Shown piece after piece: positions 36,216-45,867 of a DNA stretch of 64,000 bases; position 1 is the stretch's first letter, and each line of letters starts with the position of its first letter. The position numbers were made by a program, and so were the translations under genes. The notes beneath the pieces were generated by a model. The model searched no databases. It was not told the origin of the DNA and saw nothing but the letters and a program-made list of their open reading frames with translations. Location of the stretch: assembly GCA_040218875.1 (NCBI GenBank), contig JAVJQP010000153.1; one strand, given 5' to 3'. This DNA is from Coleofasciculus sp937127375. Lineage in GTDB: Bacteria > Cyanobacteriota > Cyanobacteriia > Cyanobacteriales > Coleofasciculaceae.

Positions 36216-36349
36216 GTCGGCGGGAAACATTAACGTTAAAGGCTGGGGAGTGTCATTTATTCTTTCTCCTTTGTCCTGGGTAAGGATTTGAGGAGTATTG
36301 ACTTTCCCCTACTTCGGTGAAAAATTGTTGCTCACGACACCAGAGACCT

Positions 36350-37369
36350 ATGAAGACATTTACATTTGCGAATTGGTCGAAATTTATAGCTGTGACATTA
36401 ACCGCAACGACTATTCCTTTGACGATAAGTGCTGTTTCTGCTCAAGTTCTTAAAGGGTTTGGCGCTTCGTTTCCTGAACCCCTTTACCAACGCTATAGCA
36501 CTGAATACGAAAAGGAAACTGGCAAAACGTTTGAATACACAGCCATTGGCAGTGGCGGTGGGATTCGCAAATTTATGGAGCGAGCCGTAGACTTTGGGGC
36601 AACCACATTAATTCCCACTCCGATTGAGGAAAATCAAGTGGAAGATGGATTGCTGATGGTACCGACTGGGGGAGGGGCGGTTGCTATTGTTTATAATCTT
36701 AAAGATGTCCCCACGAATATTAAACTCTCTCGCGAACAACTTGCCAAGATTTTCACGGGTCAAATTGGTAATTGGAAACAGGTGAATCCCCGCTTTCCGA
36801 ATAAAGAAATTCAAGTTATCGTGCGCTCAGACAGTAGCGGTGCTACCTTTGTTTTGACGAAATACTTGAATAAAATTAGTGGGGGAAAGATAGAAGCCAG
36901 CCGAGAACCCGATTGGGGATTTGATATTTTCGCGGCGCGTCCCCAAGATAGTGGCGTGGCGGCAGAGGTGCGACGTATTGATGGGGCAATTGGTTATGTT
37001 CAATCAGGTGTTGCTCAGAGGAATAATCTGCCTGTGGCTCGGCTGGAAAATCAAGCGGGACGTTATGTGAAACCGACGTTAGACGAAACCAAGAAAGCAC
37101 TGGAAAATGTCACGTTTAATGACGATTTTACCACGGACAATATTAATGATCCAGAGGAGGGTTATCCTTTGGTCAGTTTAACCTGGCTACTTATTTATAA
37201 AAGATATTCCAATCAAACCCAAGTCCTTGAAACTCAAGACGTGTTGAGATGGATCATGACGCGGGGACAAGAGTTTAACCAAGAACTAGAATATACGAGA
37301 ATTCCTGAAGATGTCGCCCAAAAGGTGATTGAAACGGTAAATACAGAATTGAAGGTTCGCCCCTATTAA
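36350..37369 (+). CDS. PstS/SphX-type phosphate-binding protein
   Basis: A 339-residue periplasmic binding protein. A signal peptide (ITLTATTIPLTISAVSAQ region) is followed by GFGASFPEPLYQRYSTEYEKE, IGSGGGIRKFMERAVDFGAT, IFTGQIGNWKQVNP and VIVRSDSSGATFVLTKYL, the residues that hold phosphate in PstS. It lacks pstC, pstA and pstB neighbours, like the single SphX-type proteins of cyanobacteria that are induced by phosphate starvation. No Pho box is claimed. The start is ATG 36350; a GTG at 36317 is in frame. Confidence 0.85.
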   Translation: MKTFTFANWSKFIAVTLTATTIPLTISAVSAQVLKGFGASFPEPLYQRYSTEYEKETGKTFEYTAIGSGGGIRKFMERAVDFGATTLIPTPIEENQVEDGLLMVPTGGGAVAIVYNLKDVPTNIKLSREQLAKIFTGQIGNWKQVNPRFPNKEIQVIVRSDSSGATFVLTKYLNKISGGKIEASREPDWGFDIFAARPQDSGVAAEVRRIDGAIGYVQSGVAQRNNLPVARLENQAGRYVKPTLDETKKALENVTFNDDFTTDNINDPEEGYPLVSLTWLLIYKRYSNQTQVLETQDVLRWIMTRGQEFNQELEYTRIPEDVAQKVIETVNTELKVRPY

Positions 37370-37417
37370 AATTCCGAGTTTTCTTTTCAGGGGAATAAAC
37401 TAGGGAAATGGGGAAAG

Positions 37418-37481
37418 TCGGGGCGGGTTTTACGACTATCTTTTCGGTTGCACCCAGATGGAATTAAACCCACCCCTACAC
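37418..37481. repeat. Palindromic-ended dispersed element
   Basis: Left arm TCGGGGCGGGTTTTA, middle CGACTATCTTTTCGGTTGCA and CCCAGATGGAATT, right arm AAACCCACCCCTACA. It is the reverse complement of the copy at 20248-20310 with few differences. Confidence 0.85.
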
Positions 37482-37586
37482 AGCCGTTAAGTTCACCTCA
37501 ATAGTCACGGAGGTCTTGCATTATAGACAGTGAAACGTTCAGATAAAAAAATCGGGTTGGGGATGAAGAGGAACCAAGGAAAAATC

Positions 37587-39233
37587 ATGAAGAAACAGAG
37601 TGCGCTATTGCCCGTAACATCAGCCATACTGGGTTATAATCTGCTAATTTTATCCCCAGTTTCAGCACAAATTGATCCGATTAATCTACCGTTCGCTGAT
37701 CCGCCGACACCCTCACCCTTTGAGTTACCCATTGAAGACGCTAACCAACCGGATTCCTCCCTGGCTCAAATCACCCCAGTGAGTGAATTGCGGGATGTGA
37801 GTCCGAGAGATTGGGCGTATGAGGCATTGCGGAGTTTGGTGGAAAAATACCGTTGTTTAAGGGGTTCAACTGACCAAACCTTTGAGGGCAATCGGGCGTT
37901 AACCCGTTATGAATTTGCGGCGACACTGAACCTTTGTTTGAGTCGGATTGAAGGGTTAATTAATGACGCCAAAACCAGTGGAATTACTGAAGACGATTTA
38001 GCCACGGTGCAACGGTTACAAGCCGACTTTGCCACAGAATTAGAGACAGTGATTACAGAAGTAGATACTCTAGATGCAGCCGTTATGCGTCTGGAGGATC
38101 AGACATTCAGTACGACAACAATTTTACGCGGCAGTGTAAATTTTAATATAGCTGGGGCGTTTGGCGATCGCCAGGCGGTTCCTAGGGGCGAAAAACCCTC
38201 AGCAGACTTGGATGAAACGCTCACCCTCTCATCCCGTGTTAGCCTTAGCTTCGATACCAGCTTTACGGGTAGAGATCGATTGCGAACCCGGATACAAGCT
38301 GGGAATGTGAATAATTTTGGCAGTAGCGTGACGGGAACCGATATGACTCGTCTGATTGGTGCGACAAATACGGGCAATGATGTGAGCATTGGTACTCTAT
38401 TTTACGAATTCCCCCTCGGCGATCGCGGCATCGTGGCGATCGCGCCAGCGGCTGATTTTCCGACTCGGATTTTTCCGGCGCTGAATCCGGTTTCTTCTAT
38501 TTCCAATTTTGGTGGTGAAAGCCCGATTTACTCCTTTGCCTTTGGTGCAGGAACCGTCGCCTACTACCAATTTACCGATGAACTTGCTGCTGGGGTGAGC
38601 TATTTAACCACGTCGGGTAGCAATCCAGATGAGGGACTTTTCAATGGTCAATATACGGCTTTAGGTCAGGTAACGTTTACCCCATCAGACGAGTTGAGCA
38701 TGGCGTTAACCTATGGTCGATATTATGCCCCTGAACCGGGTTCAACGGTTAATATTACCGCGTCGAAGGGCAGTGAATTGGCTCAGTTACCTTTTGGTGA
38801 AAGTACCGCTACTTCCTCCAACGCTTTGGGCTTACAATCGACCTATAAGTTAAACGATCAGATGATTCTAGGTGGTTGGCTGAGCTACTTTCAGGCAAAT
38901 GCGGAAGGTTCACCGACTGTGAGTGGTTTGAGTGGTTCATCCGGCGTCGATGCAGAGATCTGGAGTTGGGCAATTACACTGGCTGTGCTGGATGTGGGGA
39001 AATTAGGTAGTCAATTCAATTTTGTGGTGGGGATGCCGCCGAAAGTGACTGATAATGATATTGTTGAGCGAGAAGATGAGGATACCTCGTTACATTTTGA
39101 ATTATCCTATACTTATCCCCTAAGTGATCGAATTTCGATAACTCCCGGCTTGTTGATGATTACCAATCCTGAACATAATGCAAATAATGATACCCTTTGG
39201 GTGGGATTGATGCGAACCAGTTTTAGTTTTTAG
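37587..39233 (+). CDS. Iron uptake porin (SLH-OprB type)
   Basis: A 548-residue outer-membrane porin of the cyanobacterial Slr1841/Slr1908-like family. A signal peptide ends near VSA-Q. One S-layer homology domain (about 67-126: VSELRDVSPRDWAYEAL to LTRYEFAATLN) binds peptidoglycan, a coiled coil (about 130-175) follows, and then an OprB-like barrel ending TLWVGLMRTSFSF with a terminal Phe. These porins let inorganic ions and iron pass. The start is ATG 37587 with AAGGA upstream; GTG 37530 and ATG 37563 are in frame but have no signal peptide logic. Confidence 0.9.
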   Translation: MKKQSALLPVTSAILGYNLLILSPVSAQIDPINLPFADPPTPSPFELPIEDANQPDSSLAQITPVSELRDVSPRDWAYEALRSLVEKYRCLRGSTDQTFEGNRALTRYEFAATLNLCLSRIEGLINDAKTSGITEDDLATVQRLQADFATELETVITEVDTLDAAVMRLEDQTFSTTTILRGSVNFNIAGAFGDRQAVPRGEKPSADLDETLTLSSRVSLSFDTSFTGRDRLRTRIQAGNVNNFGSSVTGTDMTRLIGATNTGNDVSIGTLFYEFPLGDRGIVAIAPAADFPTRIFPALNPVSSISNFGGESPIYSFAFGAGTVAYYQFTDELAAGVSYLTTSGSNPDEGLFNGQYTALGQVTFTPSDELSMALTYGRYYAPEPGSTVNITASKGSELAQLPFGESTATSSNALGLQSTYKLNDQMILGGWLSYFQANAEGSPTVSGLSGSSGVDAEIWSWAITLAVLDVGKLGSQFNFVVGMPPKVTDNDIVEREDEDTSLHFELSYTYPLSDRISITPGLLMITNPEHNANNDTLWVGLMRTSFSF

Positions 39234-39279
39234 GTTGACGGGGTGATATTTAGTCCAGAATTGTTAAGACTAGCAGTAG

Positions 39280-40053
39280 ATGAATGAGCTACGCGGCAAA
39301 CAGGCATTTATTTGTGATATGGATGGCGTGATTTACCACGGCAACCGCTTACTGCCAGGAGTGGAGGCATTTTTGGACTGGTTAAAGGCGTCGGACAAGA
39401 AATTTTTGTTCCTTACCAATAGTAGTGAGCGATCGCCTCGGGAGTTGCGGGAGAAGCTAAAACGGTTGGGCGTAGAAGTCCCGGAGGAACATTTCTACAC
39501 CAGCGCCTTGGCAACGGCGGCATTTTTGGCTCAACAATGTCCCGGAGGAAGTGCCTTTGTGATTGGGGAAGCAGGGTTGACAAATGCGCTGTACGATGCT
39601 GAGTTCTCAATGAACGATACCAACCCCGATTATGTGGTGGTAGGCGAGACGCGCAGTTATAGCTTTGAGAAATTAGAACATGCGGCGCAATTAGTGATTA
39701 AAGGGGCAAAGTTAATTGGTACAAATCCCGACTTAACTGGACCAAGTGAGAAAGGAATTGTGCCAGCGACAGGGGCGTTAATTGCACCCTTGGAACTGAC
39801 GACGGGGGCGAAAGCCTATTTTGTCGGCAAGCCAAATCCCCTAATGATGCGTCATGCTCTGAAGAAGCTAGGCTGTCGTCGTGAGGATACAGCCATCATT
39901 GGCGATCGCATGGACACTGATATCATTGCTGGGATTGAGTCAGAAATCGAGACGGCGTTGGTGTTATCTGGAGTCACCCGCCAAGAGGATTTAATCCATT
40001 TTGCCTATCGTCCCCACTATATTTTGCCAGGAGTGGGGGATTTAGTCCCTTGA
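39280..40053 (+). CDS. HAD-IIA family phosphatase (NagD-like)
   Basis: A 257-residue HAD hydrolase of the NagD/pNPPase group. Motif I is CDMDGVIYHG with two Asp residues, motif II LTNSS, motif III GKPNP with Lys, and motif IV IIGDRMDTDIIAG. A cap domain of the IIA type lies between motifs II and III. It removes phosphate from nucleotides or sugar phosphates; the substrate is unknown. It lies 46 bases after the porin on the same strand, so the two may share a transcript. Confidence 0.9.
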   Translation: MNELRGKQAFICDMDGVIYHGNRLLPGVEAFLDWLKASDKKFLFLTNSSERSPRELREKLKRLGVEVPEEHFYTSALATAAFLAQQCPGGSAFVIGEAGLTNALYDAEFSMNDTNPDYVVVGETRSYSFEKLEHAAQLVIKGAKLIGTNPDLTGPSEKGIVPATGALIAPLELTTGAKAYFVGKPNPLMMRHALKKLGCRREDTAIIGDRMDTDIIAGIESEIETALVLSGVTRQEDLIHFAYRPHYILPGVGDLVP

Positions 40054-40089
40054 CATAGACTAAACCTAGAAATCTAGATCGCAAGTAAT

Positions 40090-40197
40090 CAACCGGACAT
40101 GATATAGTACCAAATCAGGGTTAGCTACCCCCGTTATAATCCAGTCCGCGCAGGCGGACTTTGTTTGTGTAGCAGCGATTTCAATCGCCGTAGCTTA
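40090..40197. repeat. Dispersed composite element at thrC 3' end
   Basis: Contains ACCGGACATGATATAGTACC, TACCCCCGTTATAATCCAGT, a CCGCGCAGGCGGA hairpin and GCAGCGATTTCAATCGCC. These pieces recur near 5880-5895, 13001, 24404 and 33538. It runs to within five bases of the thrC stop codon. Confidence 0.75.
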
Positions 40198-40201
40198 CTA
40201 T

Positions 40202-41320
40202 TCAGCTTGAACTGAATCCCATCACCTCAGCAACGGCAGTGGTGGTTGGCTCAATTCCTCGCTGTAATTGGTTGTTGCAATGTTGAATCGCCGTATCCGG
40301 ATCTTTTAGCCCATTCCCCGTCAGCACACAAACCACTGTTGCTCCCGTCGGCACTTGATCTTTCACTTTCAATAACCCCGCCACCGATGCAGCGCTAGCG
40401 GGTTCACAAAATATTCCTTCTTTTGATGCCAAGAGGCGATAGGCTGCCAGAATTTCCTCATCGGTAACGCTATTAAATTCTCCCTGACTGGCATCTTTTA
40501 CCGCAACAGCTTTATCCCAACTGGCTGGATTGCCAATCCGAATCGCGGTGGCGATTGTTTCCGGATGCGCTACTGGTTCACCCAGAATCAACGGCGACGC
40601 GCCAGCCGCTTGGAATCCCATCATCCGAGGTAAGCGATCGCACAACCCATGTTGATGATACTGGCAAAAGCCCATCCAGTACGCCGTAATATTCCCCGCA
40701 TTTCCCACCGGAATACACAACCAATCCGGGGCATTCCCTAAATTATCAACAATTTCAAATGCGCCCGTTTTTTGACCTTCCAACCGATAGGGATTAACCG
40801 AATTCACCAACGTTACCGGATAATTTGCCGCTAACTCCTGGACAATTCGCAAGCAGTCGTCAAAATTTCCCTCAATTGCCAATACCTGCGCCCCATAAAC
40901 CAATGCCTGCGCCAACTTCCCCAAGGCGACATACCCATCCGGAATTAATACAAACGCTTGCATATCACCCCGAGTCGCATAAGCCGCAGCCGAGGCAGAG
41001 GTATTTCCGGTGCTGGCACAAATAACCGCCTTTGCCCCGGCTTCCTTTGCCTTAGAAATCGCCATGGTCATGCCTCGGTCTTTAAAGCTACCTGTAGGAT
41101 TAAGACCATCATATTTAACCAATACCTTGACTCCTTTGCCTACCGCTTCTGAAAGGGCAGGGGTGGGGATCAGAGGCGTATTTCCCTCCAAGAGAGTCAC
41201 TACGGGAGTTGAGGCGGTGACGGGTAAATAAGACCGATAGGTCTCAATTAAACCCGACCATTGACAAGGTTTAGTAAAGGTATCTGTAGTTTGAGGGGTA
41301 TTGGTAGCAGACAGAGTCAT
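40202..41320 (-). CDS. thrC: Threonine synthase
   Basis: A 372-residue PLP enzyme of fold type II that turns O-phosphohomoserine into threonine. The N-terminal TLLEGNTPLIPTPALS and NPTGSFKDRGM with PLP-binding K80, the phosphate clamp ASTGNTSASAAAYA, and IPVGNAGNITAYW define the family. Length fits the shorter bacterial type. It is single, on the minus strand, with repeat DNA at both ends. Confidence 0.95.
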   Translation of the reverse strand: MTLSATNTPQTTDTFTKPCQWSGLIETYRSYLPVTASTPVVTLLEGNTPLIPTPALSEAVGKGVKVLVKYDGLNPTGSFKDRGMTMAISKAKEAGAKAVICASTGNTSASAAAYATRGDMQAFVLIPDGYVALGKLAQALVYGAQVLAIEGNFDDCLRIVQELAANYPVTLVNSVNPYRLEGQKTGAFEIVDNLGNAPDWLCIPVGNAGNITAYWMGFCQYHQHGLCDRLPRMMGFQAAGASPLILGEPVAHPETIATAIRIGNPASWDKAVAVKDASQGEFNSVTDEEILAAYRLLASKEGIFCEPASAASVAGLLKVKDQVPTGATVVCVLTGNGLKDPDTAIQHCNNQLQRGIEPTTTAVAEVMGFSSS

Positions 41321-41405
41321 GGGTAATTTTTTACTGGATGTTGGTCATATACATACAAATGACCCGAAAAAACGTTTGAGTGACCAGACACGCAATAGCA
41401 CATCT

Positions 41406-41466
41406 GTAGGGGCGGGTTTCACCATTATCGCTGCTTGCCACCCAGATGTCACTAAACCCGCCCTAA
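41406..41466. repeat. Palindromic-ended dispersed element
   Basis: GTAGGGGCGGGTTTCACC at the left and CACTAAACCCGCCCTAAC at the right, with CCACCCAGATGT in the middle. It has the same orientation as the 37418 copy. It is followed by ACATAAGACAAATG-type tandem repeats at about 41497-41535. Confidence 0.82.
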
Positions 41467-41496
41467 CTAAGTGCAAGAACTCTTGGACAAATGACA

Positions 41497-41535
41497 TAAG
41501 ACAAATGACATAAGACAAATAACATAAGACAAATT
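41497..41535. repeat. Tandem ACATAAGACAAATG repeat
   Basis: Three near-identical 14-base units of two heptamers (ACATAAG, ACAAATG), the reverse form of the TTTGTCA-type repeats. Confidence 0.82.
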
Positions 41536-41573
41536 CATCCCACGCCTATTGGTCATGGGATGAACTCAATCAA

Positions 41574-42968
41574 TTACCGAGAACGGTTATGAGTGACCGA
41601 TTCTTTGGATTTGTTATTACGACGCTTCACCAGTTTCGGACGTTCTACTTTGTTATCAACCTCGATGGCAGCTAACTCCGGTTGCGTGTGGTCGTAGACC
41701 ATTTGCAAGGCAGCGGCAGCGATCGCGTGGGGGTCGTATTCTTCACTCAACTCCCGCACAATCGGCAGGAATGATGCCATCCGTTCGCCAGCCAGTGCCT
41801 CGCGTAACTCGTCTTGCAATTTCTCCAAGCGCCGCGCTTCGATTTGCGATCGCGTGGGAATCCGAGACACCTGTAAGTTCTGCCGGACTTTCCGTTCAAT
41901 CTGGTGCAGTTTGCGCCGTTCAAAGGGTTGAATCAAGGAAATCGCGGTTCCGGTTTTCCCGGCACGACCCGTACGACCAATCCGGTGAATATAACTTTCC
42001 ACCTGATCAGGCAAGTCGTAATTAATCACATGGGTGAGATGATCCACATCCAGACCCCGTGCGGCAATATCCGTCGCCACCACCCAGCGCACCTGACTCT
42101 GGCGGAATCGGGACAACAAGCGCTCCCGTTGGCTTTGGCTCAGGTCACCATGATACTCATCCACACTATGACCAGCCGCTTGTAACTGGCTAGTGAGTTC
42201 CGCTGCTGACCGCCGTGTCCGCACAAAAATTAGGGCGGCTTCGGGGTCTTCCAGCGCCAAAATTGGCTGTAAGGCTTTGGATTTTGAGCAGCCACGAGGG
42301 ATCATATAAACCCGCTGCTCAATCCGTGCTGGGGTGGCTTTGGATAGTTCCACGGTTACCGTCACCGGGGATTTGAGGAACTGGTTGACTAAATCCCGAA
42401 TTGCCTTCGGCATTGTTGCCGAAAAACAGGCACTCTGGCGTTCTTTGGGGGCTTGCTTGAGGATTTTCTTGACATCATCGATAAAGCCCATGCTCAACAT
42501 TTCATCGGCTTCATCCAAAACCACCCATTTGACTTGATCCAATTTCAGATCTCCTCGATCCAGCAAATCGATCACTCGTCCTGGCGTCCCGACAACCATT
42601 TGAGCATTACGTTGTAAGAGACGAATTTGGCGATCAATGGATTGTCCTCCGTAGACGGTGACTATACCGACACGGCGATTGCTGGTCAAGTCCCGAATGG
42701 CATCTGCCACTTGTCGGGCTAATTCCCGTGTTGGGGCAAGAATTAAGGCTTGTACGCCTCGGGCATTGGGATCAAGCTGTTCCAAAATCGGCAAAGAAAA
42801 GGCAGCGGTTTTCCCTGTACCGGTTTGAGATTGAGCGACCACATCTCGCCCTGCCAACAGTTCCGGAATGGCTTGAGATTGAATGTCCGTTGGTGTATCA
42901 AAACCTAATTTTTCCAGTTGATGGAGACACTCTTCAGATAAGCCCAGATTATTGAATGAAAGGGTCAT
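41574..42968 (-). CDS. crhR: DEAD-box RNA helicase (CrhR-like)
   Basis: A 464-residue ATP-dependent RNA helicase. Motif I is AQSQTGTGKTA (K53), Ia PTRELA, II DEAD (152-155), III SAT, V VATDIAARGLD and VI HRIGRTGRAGK. The C-terminal block (ERMASFLPIVRELSEEYD to AAALQMVYD) matches the cyanobacterial CrhR type, which unwinds and anneals RNA and is induced by cold or a reduced electron transport chain. The basic end (KRRNNKSKESVTHNRSR) probably aids RNA binding. Regulation here is inferred from the family. Confidence 0.92.
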   Translation of the reverse strand: MTLSFNNLGLSEECLHQLEKLGFDTPTDIQSQAIPELLAGRDVVAQSQTGTGKTAAFSLPILEQLDPNARGVQALILAPTRELARQVADAIRDLTSNRRVGIVTVYGGQSIDRQIRLLQRNAQMVVGTPGRVIDLLDRGDLKLDQVKWVVLDEADEMLSMGFIDDVKKILKQAPKERQSACFSATMPKAIRDLVNQFLKSPVTVTVELSKATPARIEQRVYMIPRGCSKSKALQPILALEDPEAALIFVRTRRSAAELTSQLQAAGHSVDEYHGDLSQSQRERLLSRFRQSQVRWVVATDIAARGLDVDHLTHVINYDLPDQVESYIHRIGRTGRAGKTGTAISLIQPFERRKLHQIERKVRQNLQVSRIPTRSQIEARRLEKLQDELREALAGERMASFLPIVRELSEEYDPHAIAAAALQMVYDHTQPELAAIEVDNKVERPKLVKRRNNKSKESVTHNRSR

Positions 42969-43083
42969 AATTTAACGGTTGTTGTGAGTTTTTCGTGATG
43001 GTTAAGGTCAGTCGTCAGTGATCAAGTGTCTGGGTTAAGGAGTTGGCAATCGCCAACATTCCCTTACCCTGAATCGACTCGAG

Positions 43084-44421
43084 TTAACCGACAACTAACA
43101 GTGGACTAGGGACTACAGAACCATAGAGGTCATAGATGCCAGCATCGGTGATTTCTACTTCCACGATGGTCCCCAAGGGGGCTTCGCCTTGGACGTAGAC
43201 TAATCCATCGACCTCAGGGGCAAATCGAGTTGAGCGACCGATCCGTTTTCCGGTTGAGGGGTTCTCTTGCTCAATCAGAACGTCAACGATCTTGCCCACT
43301 TCACCTTGGTTTTTTTTCAACGTAATCGGCTGTTGAACTGCCATCAGCGTCTGGCGACGCTCCTCCATGACGGCTTGGGGGACCCGATTGGGCAAGTTGT
43401 AGGCTGGTGTACCCTCTTCGGGAGAAAAAGTAAAGACACCAACGTGGTCAAACTCGTGATGCTGGACAAATTGCAGCAAATGGTTAAAGTGCTGCTCTGT
43501 CTCGCCAGGAAACCCGACGATAAAGGTAGTCCTCAGCACCGCATTCGGCAAGGCGGCTTTAATGTGATCAATAATCTGATCATTCACTCGCCCCTGCCAA
43601 GGACGGTTCATTGCACGCAGGACTTCTGGATGGGAATGCTGTAGGGGTAAATCCAAGTAAGGCAGAACATTAGGCGTTTCCTGAATTGCTGCCATCACTG
43701 GCTCGGTTAAACCCGTCGGATAGGCATAGTGCATCCGAATCCAGGGGATATCCACCTTACCTAATGCCCGCAACAGTTCAGCTAACTTGGGTTCTCCATA
43801 CAGATCGACGCCATAGTTGGTTGTGATTTGAGAAATGAGGATTAATTCCTGCACGCCTTGGGACGCCAATTGTTCAGCTTCCGCCACAATTGATTTAATC
43901 GTTCGCGATCGCTGGTTTCCCCTCAGATACGGAATAATGCAGAAGGCGCACCGATAGTTACATCCTTCTGCTACTCGCAGGTAAGCGACTCCTTCTGAGG
44001 TTGTGCGATAGCGCGGCGTTGTTTCATCCGCAATATAGGTGGGTTCGGCTGAAACGGCTTTGACCCGTTCTCCTGCTTCTACCCGTTCTATCACTTCGAC
44101 GATGTTCTGATAATCGCCTGTTCCGACTACAGCTACAGCTTCTGGCAATTCTGCCAACAATTTCTCTTGGAAATGTTGTGCCATGCAGCCAGCAATAACA
44201 ATTTTCTTATTGGCTTCTGCTAGCTCAACTAACGTGCGAACCGATTCTGTCCGCGCTGCCTCTATGAAGCTACAGGTATTTACAATAACATATTCGGCTA
44301 AATCTTCGTTGCTATCGACTGGGTAGCCCGCTTGAACCAGCAGACCCAGGATATGCTCCGTATCAATACGATTTTTTTCACAGCCTAAATGAGAAATGGC
44401 AATGGTTGGCTTGTTGCCCAT
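43084..44421 (-). CDS. rimO: Ribosomal protein S12 methylthiotransferase RimO
   Basis: A 445-residue radical SAM enzyme that adds a methylthio group to an Asp of ribosomal protein S12. The N-terminal MTTase domain has C14, C50 (in NTCSF) and C79 (in GCM) for the auxiliary cluster; the SAM cluster is CNYRCAFC (C154, C158, C161). The C-terminal TRAM domain starts near VGKIVDVLIEQ. HLGCEKNRIDTEH separates RimO from MiaB. The start is ATG 44421; a GTG eight codons upstream (44445) is in frame. Confidence 0.94.
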   Translation of the reverse strand: MGNKPTIAISHLGCEKNRIDTEHILGLLVQAGYPVDSNEDLAEYVIVNTCSFIEAARTESVRTLVELAEANKKIVIAGCMAQHFQEKLLAELPEAVAVVGTGDYQNIVEVIERVEAGERVKAVSAEPTYIADETTPRYRTTSEGVAYLRVAEGCNYRCAFCIIPYLRGNQRSRTIKSIVAEAEQLASQGVQELILISQITTNYGVDLYGEPKLAELLRALGKVDIPWIRMHYAYPTGLTEPVMAAIQETPNVLPYLDLPLQHSHPEVLRAMNRPWQGRVNDQIIDHIKAALPNAVLRTTFIVGFPGETEQHFNHLLQFVQHHEFDHVGVFTFSPEEGTPAYNLPNRVPQAVMEERRQTLMAVQQPITLKKNQGEVGKIVDVLIEQENPSTGKRIGRSTRFAPEVDGLVYVQGEAPLGTIVEVEITDAGIYDLYGSVVPSPLLVVG

Positions 44422-44958
44422 GCGGTTATCTACTACAATCGGCACTAGAGTGGAGTAGCGCTTGATTTCCAGCGCTCCTAATCAGTAAGCATGAGTCGTG
44501 AGCAGTTCCCTGTTACCCTTCTGGAGAGAACGTCTCCAGAGTTCAGGCGGATTCAATCCTGATCACTTAATTTTTTCCCAGCTTTACTTGATTCATAGGG
44601 GCATAGTCTTAGAGTTTACCCACGCTCCACCAGTCCGGATGTTCTTTGGTTGCTCTAGTTTAACCCCGTTACTTATTTATATAAAATTTTATTAATATAT
44701 GCAATACACTCGGTAACTTAATCTAACTTGACGCTTGACTGGGGGAAGGGCGACTATTAGCGAGCGTCGGCTGACGTTACCCTACTTAGCGGTTAGTGCT
44801 TAAGAATTAGGCAATGGTTAGGATTCTGAGAGATTTATGCTGTTATATACCATGGTATATCTCATTTGTCAATCCATCGAATGAGTTAGATAGAGAATCT
44901 CTGTGGTTGTCAAACCTGAGTATATTCAAATTCTTGTGAACGGTTTTCAGGTAGATAC
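44422..44958. other. Divergent spacer between rimO and btpA
   Basis: 537 bases containing both promoters. No gene supported. The centre (44690-44710) is AT-rich. The only distinct feature is a perfect 16-base palindrome at 44845-44860. Confidence 0.6.
44845..44860. promoter_or_regulatory. 16-base palindrome, candidate operator
   Basis: ATATACCATGGTATAT is fully self-complementary and lies 99 bases upstream of the btpA start, in a region shared with divergent rimO. Its size and symmetry suit a dimeric regulator, but none can be named. Confidence 0.4.
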
Positions 44959-45810
44959 GTGAACTTACAACAAATTTTCAAAACACCCAATCCCATCATT
45001 GGCGTTGTGCATCTGTTACCCCTGCCAACGTCTCCCCGTTGGGGAGGGAGTTTAAAAGCGGTGATTGATCGAGCCGAACAAGAGGCGACAGCACTGGCAT
45101 CAGGGGGAGTTGATGGGGTAATCGTGGAGAATTTTTTTGATGCTCCCTTCACCAAAAACCAAGTCGATCCGGCTGTCGTCAGTGCGATGACCTTAATTAT
45201 GGGACGATTGATGAATTTGGTCACGTTACCCGTGGGGATCAACGTGTTACGCAATGATGCCCAAAGCGCGATCGCGATCGCCAGTTGTGTCCAAGCCCAG
45301 TTTATCCGGGTGAATGTTCTCACTGGCGTCATGGCAACGGATCAAGGGTTGATCGAAGGACAGGCTTATGAACTGTTGCGGTATCGCCGAGAACTCGGTA
45401 GTGATGTACAAATTTTAGCTGATGTCCTAGTCAAGCATGGACGCCCCTTGGGATCACCAAATTTGACCACGGCGGTACAAGAAACGATTGAACGAGGGTT
45501 AGCCGATGGCGTCATCCTCTCTGGATGGGCAACAGGTAGTCCTCCCAGTCTAGAAGACTTAGAATTAGCATCAGCCGCCGCTAATGGAACGCCTGTATTC
45601 ATCGGTAGCGGTGCCAACTGGGAAAATATTCCCACCTTAATGCAAGCCGCCGACGGGGTGATTGTCTCCAGTTCCCTGAAACGACGGGGACGAATTGAGC
45701 AACCCATTGACCCGATTCGCGTCAGTCAATTTGTGGAAGCGGTACGACGTGGTGTTAACACGACAGCGTCACCGAAACCAATGTCTTCGGTCAAGTTACA
45801 TTCTAAGTAG
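44959..45810 (+). CDS. btpA: Photosystem I biogenesis protein BtpA
   Basis: A 283-residue TIM-barrel protein of the BtpA family. It is a peripheral thylakoid protein needed to accumulate the PsaA/PsaB core in Synechocystis. PIIGVVHLLPLPTSPRW at the start, GGVDGVIVENFFDAPF, LPVGINVLRNDA, the FIRVNVLTGV segment and VFIGSGANWENI are the conserved blocks. The start is GTG 44959. It is followed 57 bases later by the VKOR gene on the same strand. Confidence 0.92.
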   Translation: MNLQQIFKTPNPIIGVVHLLPLPTSPRWGGSLKAVIDRAEQEATALASGGVDGVIVENFFDAPFTKNQVDPAVVSAMTLIMGRLMNLVTLPVGINVLRNDAQSAIAIASCVQAQFIRVNVLTGVMATDQGLIEGQAYELLRYRRELGSDVQILADVLVKHGRPLGSPNLTTAVQETIERGLADGVILSGWATGSPPSLEDLELASAAANGTPVFIGSGANWENIPTLMQAADGVIVSSSLKRRGRIEQPIDPIRVSQFVEAVRRGVNTTASPKPMSSVKLHSK

Positions 45811-45867
45811 GAGTGAGCCATAAATTTCTCGCTTATTCCTGAAATTGTTAGTGCTGATAGACAAATT

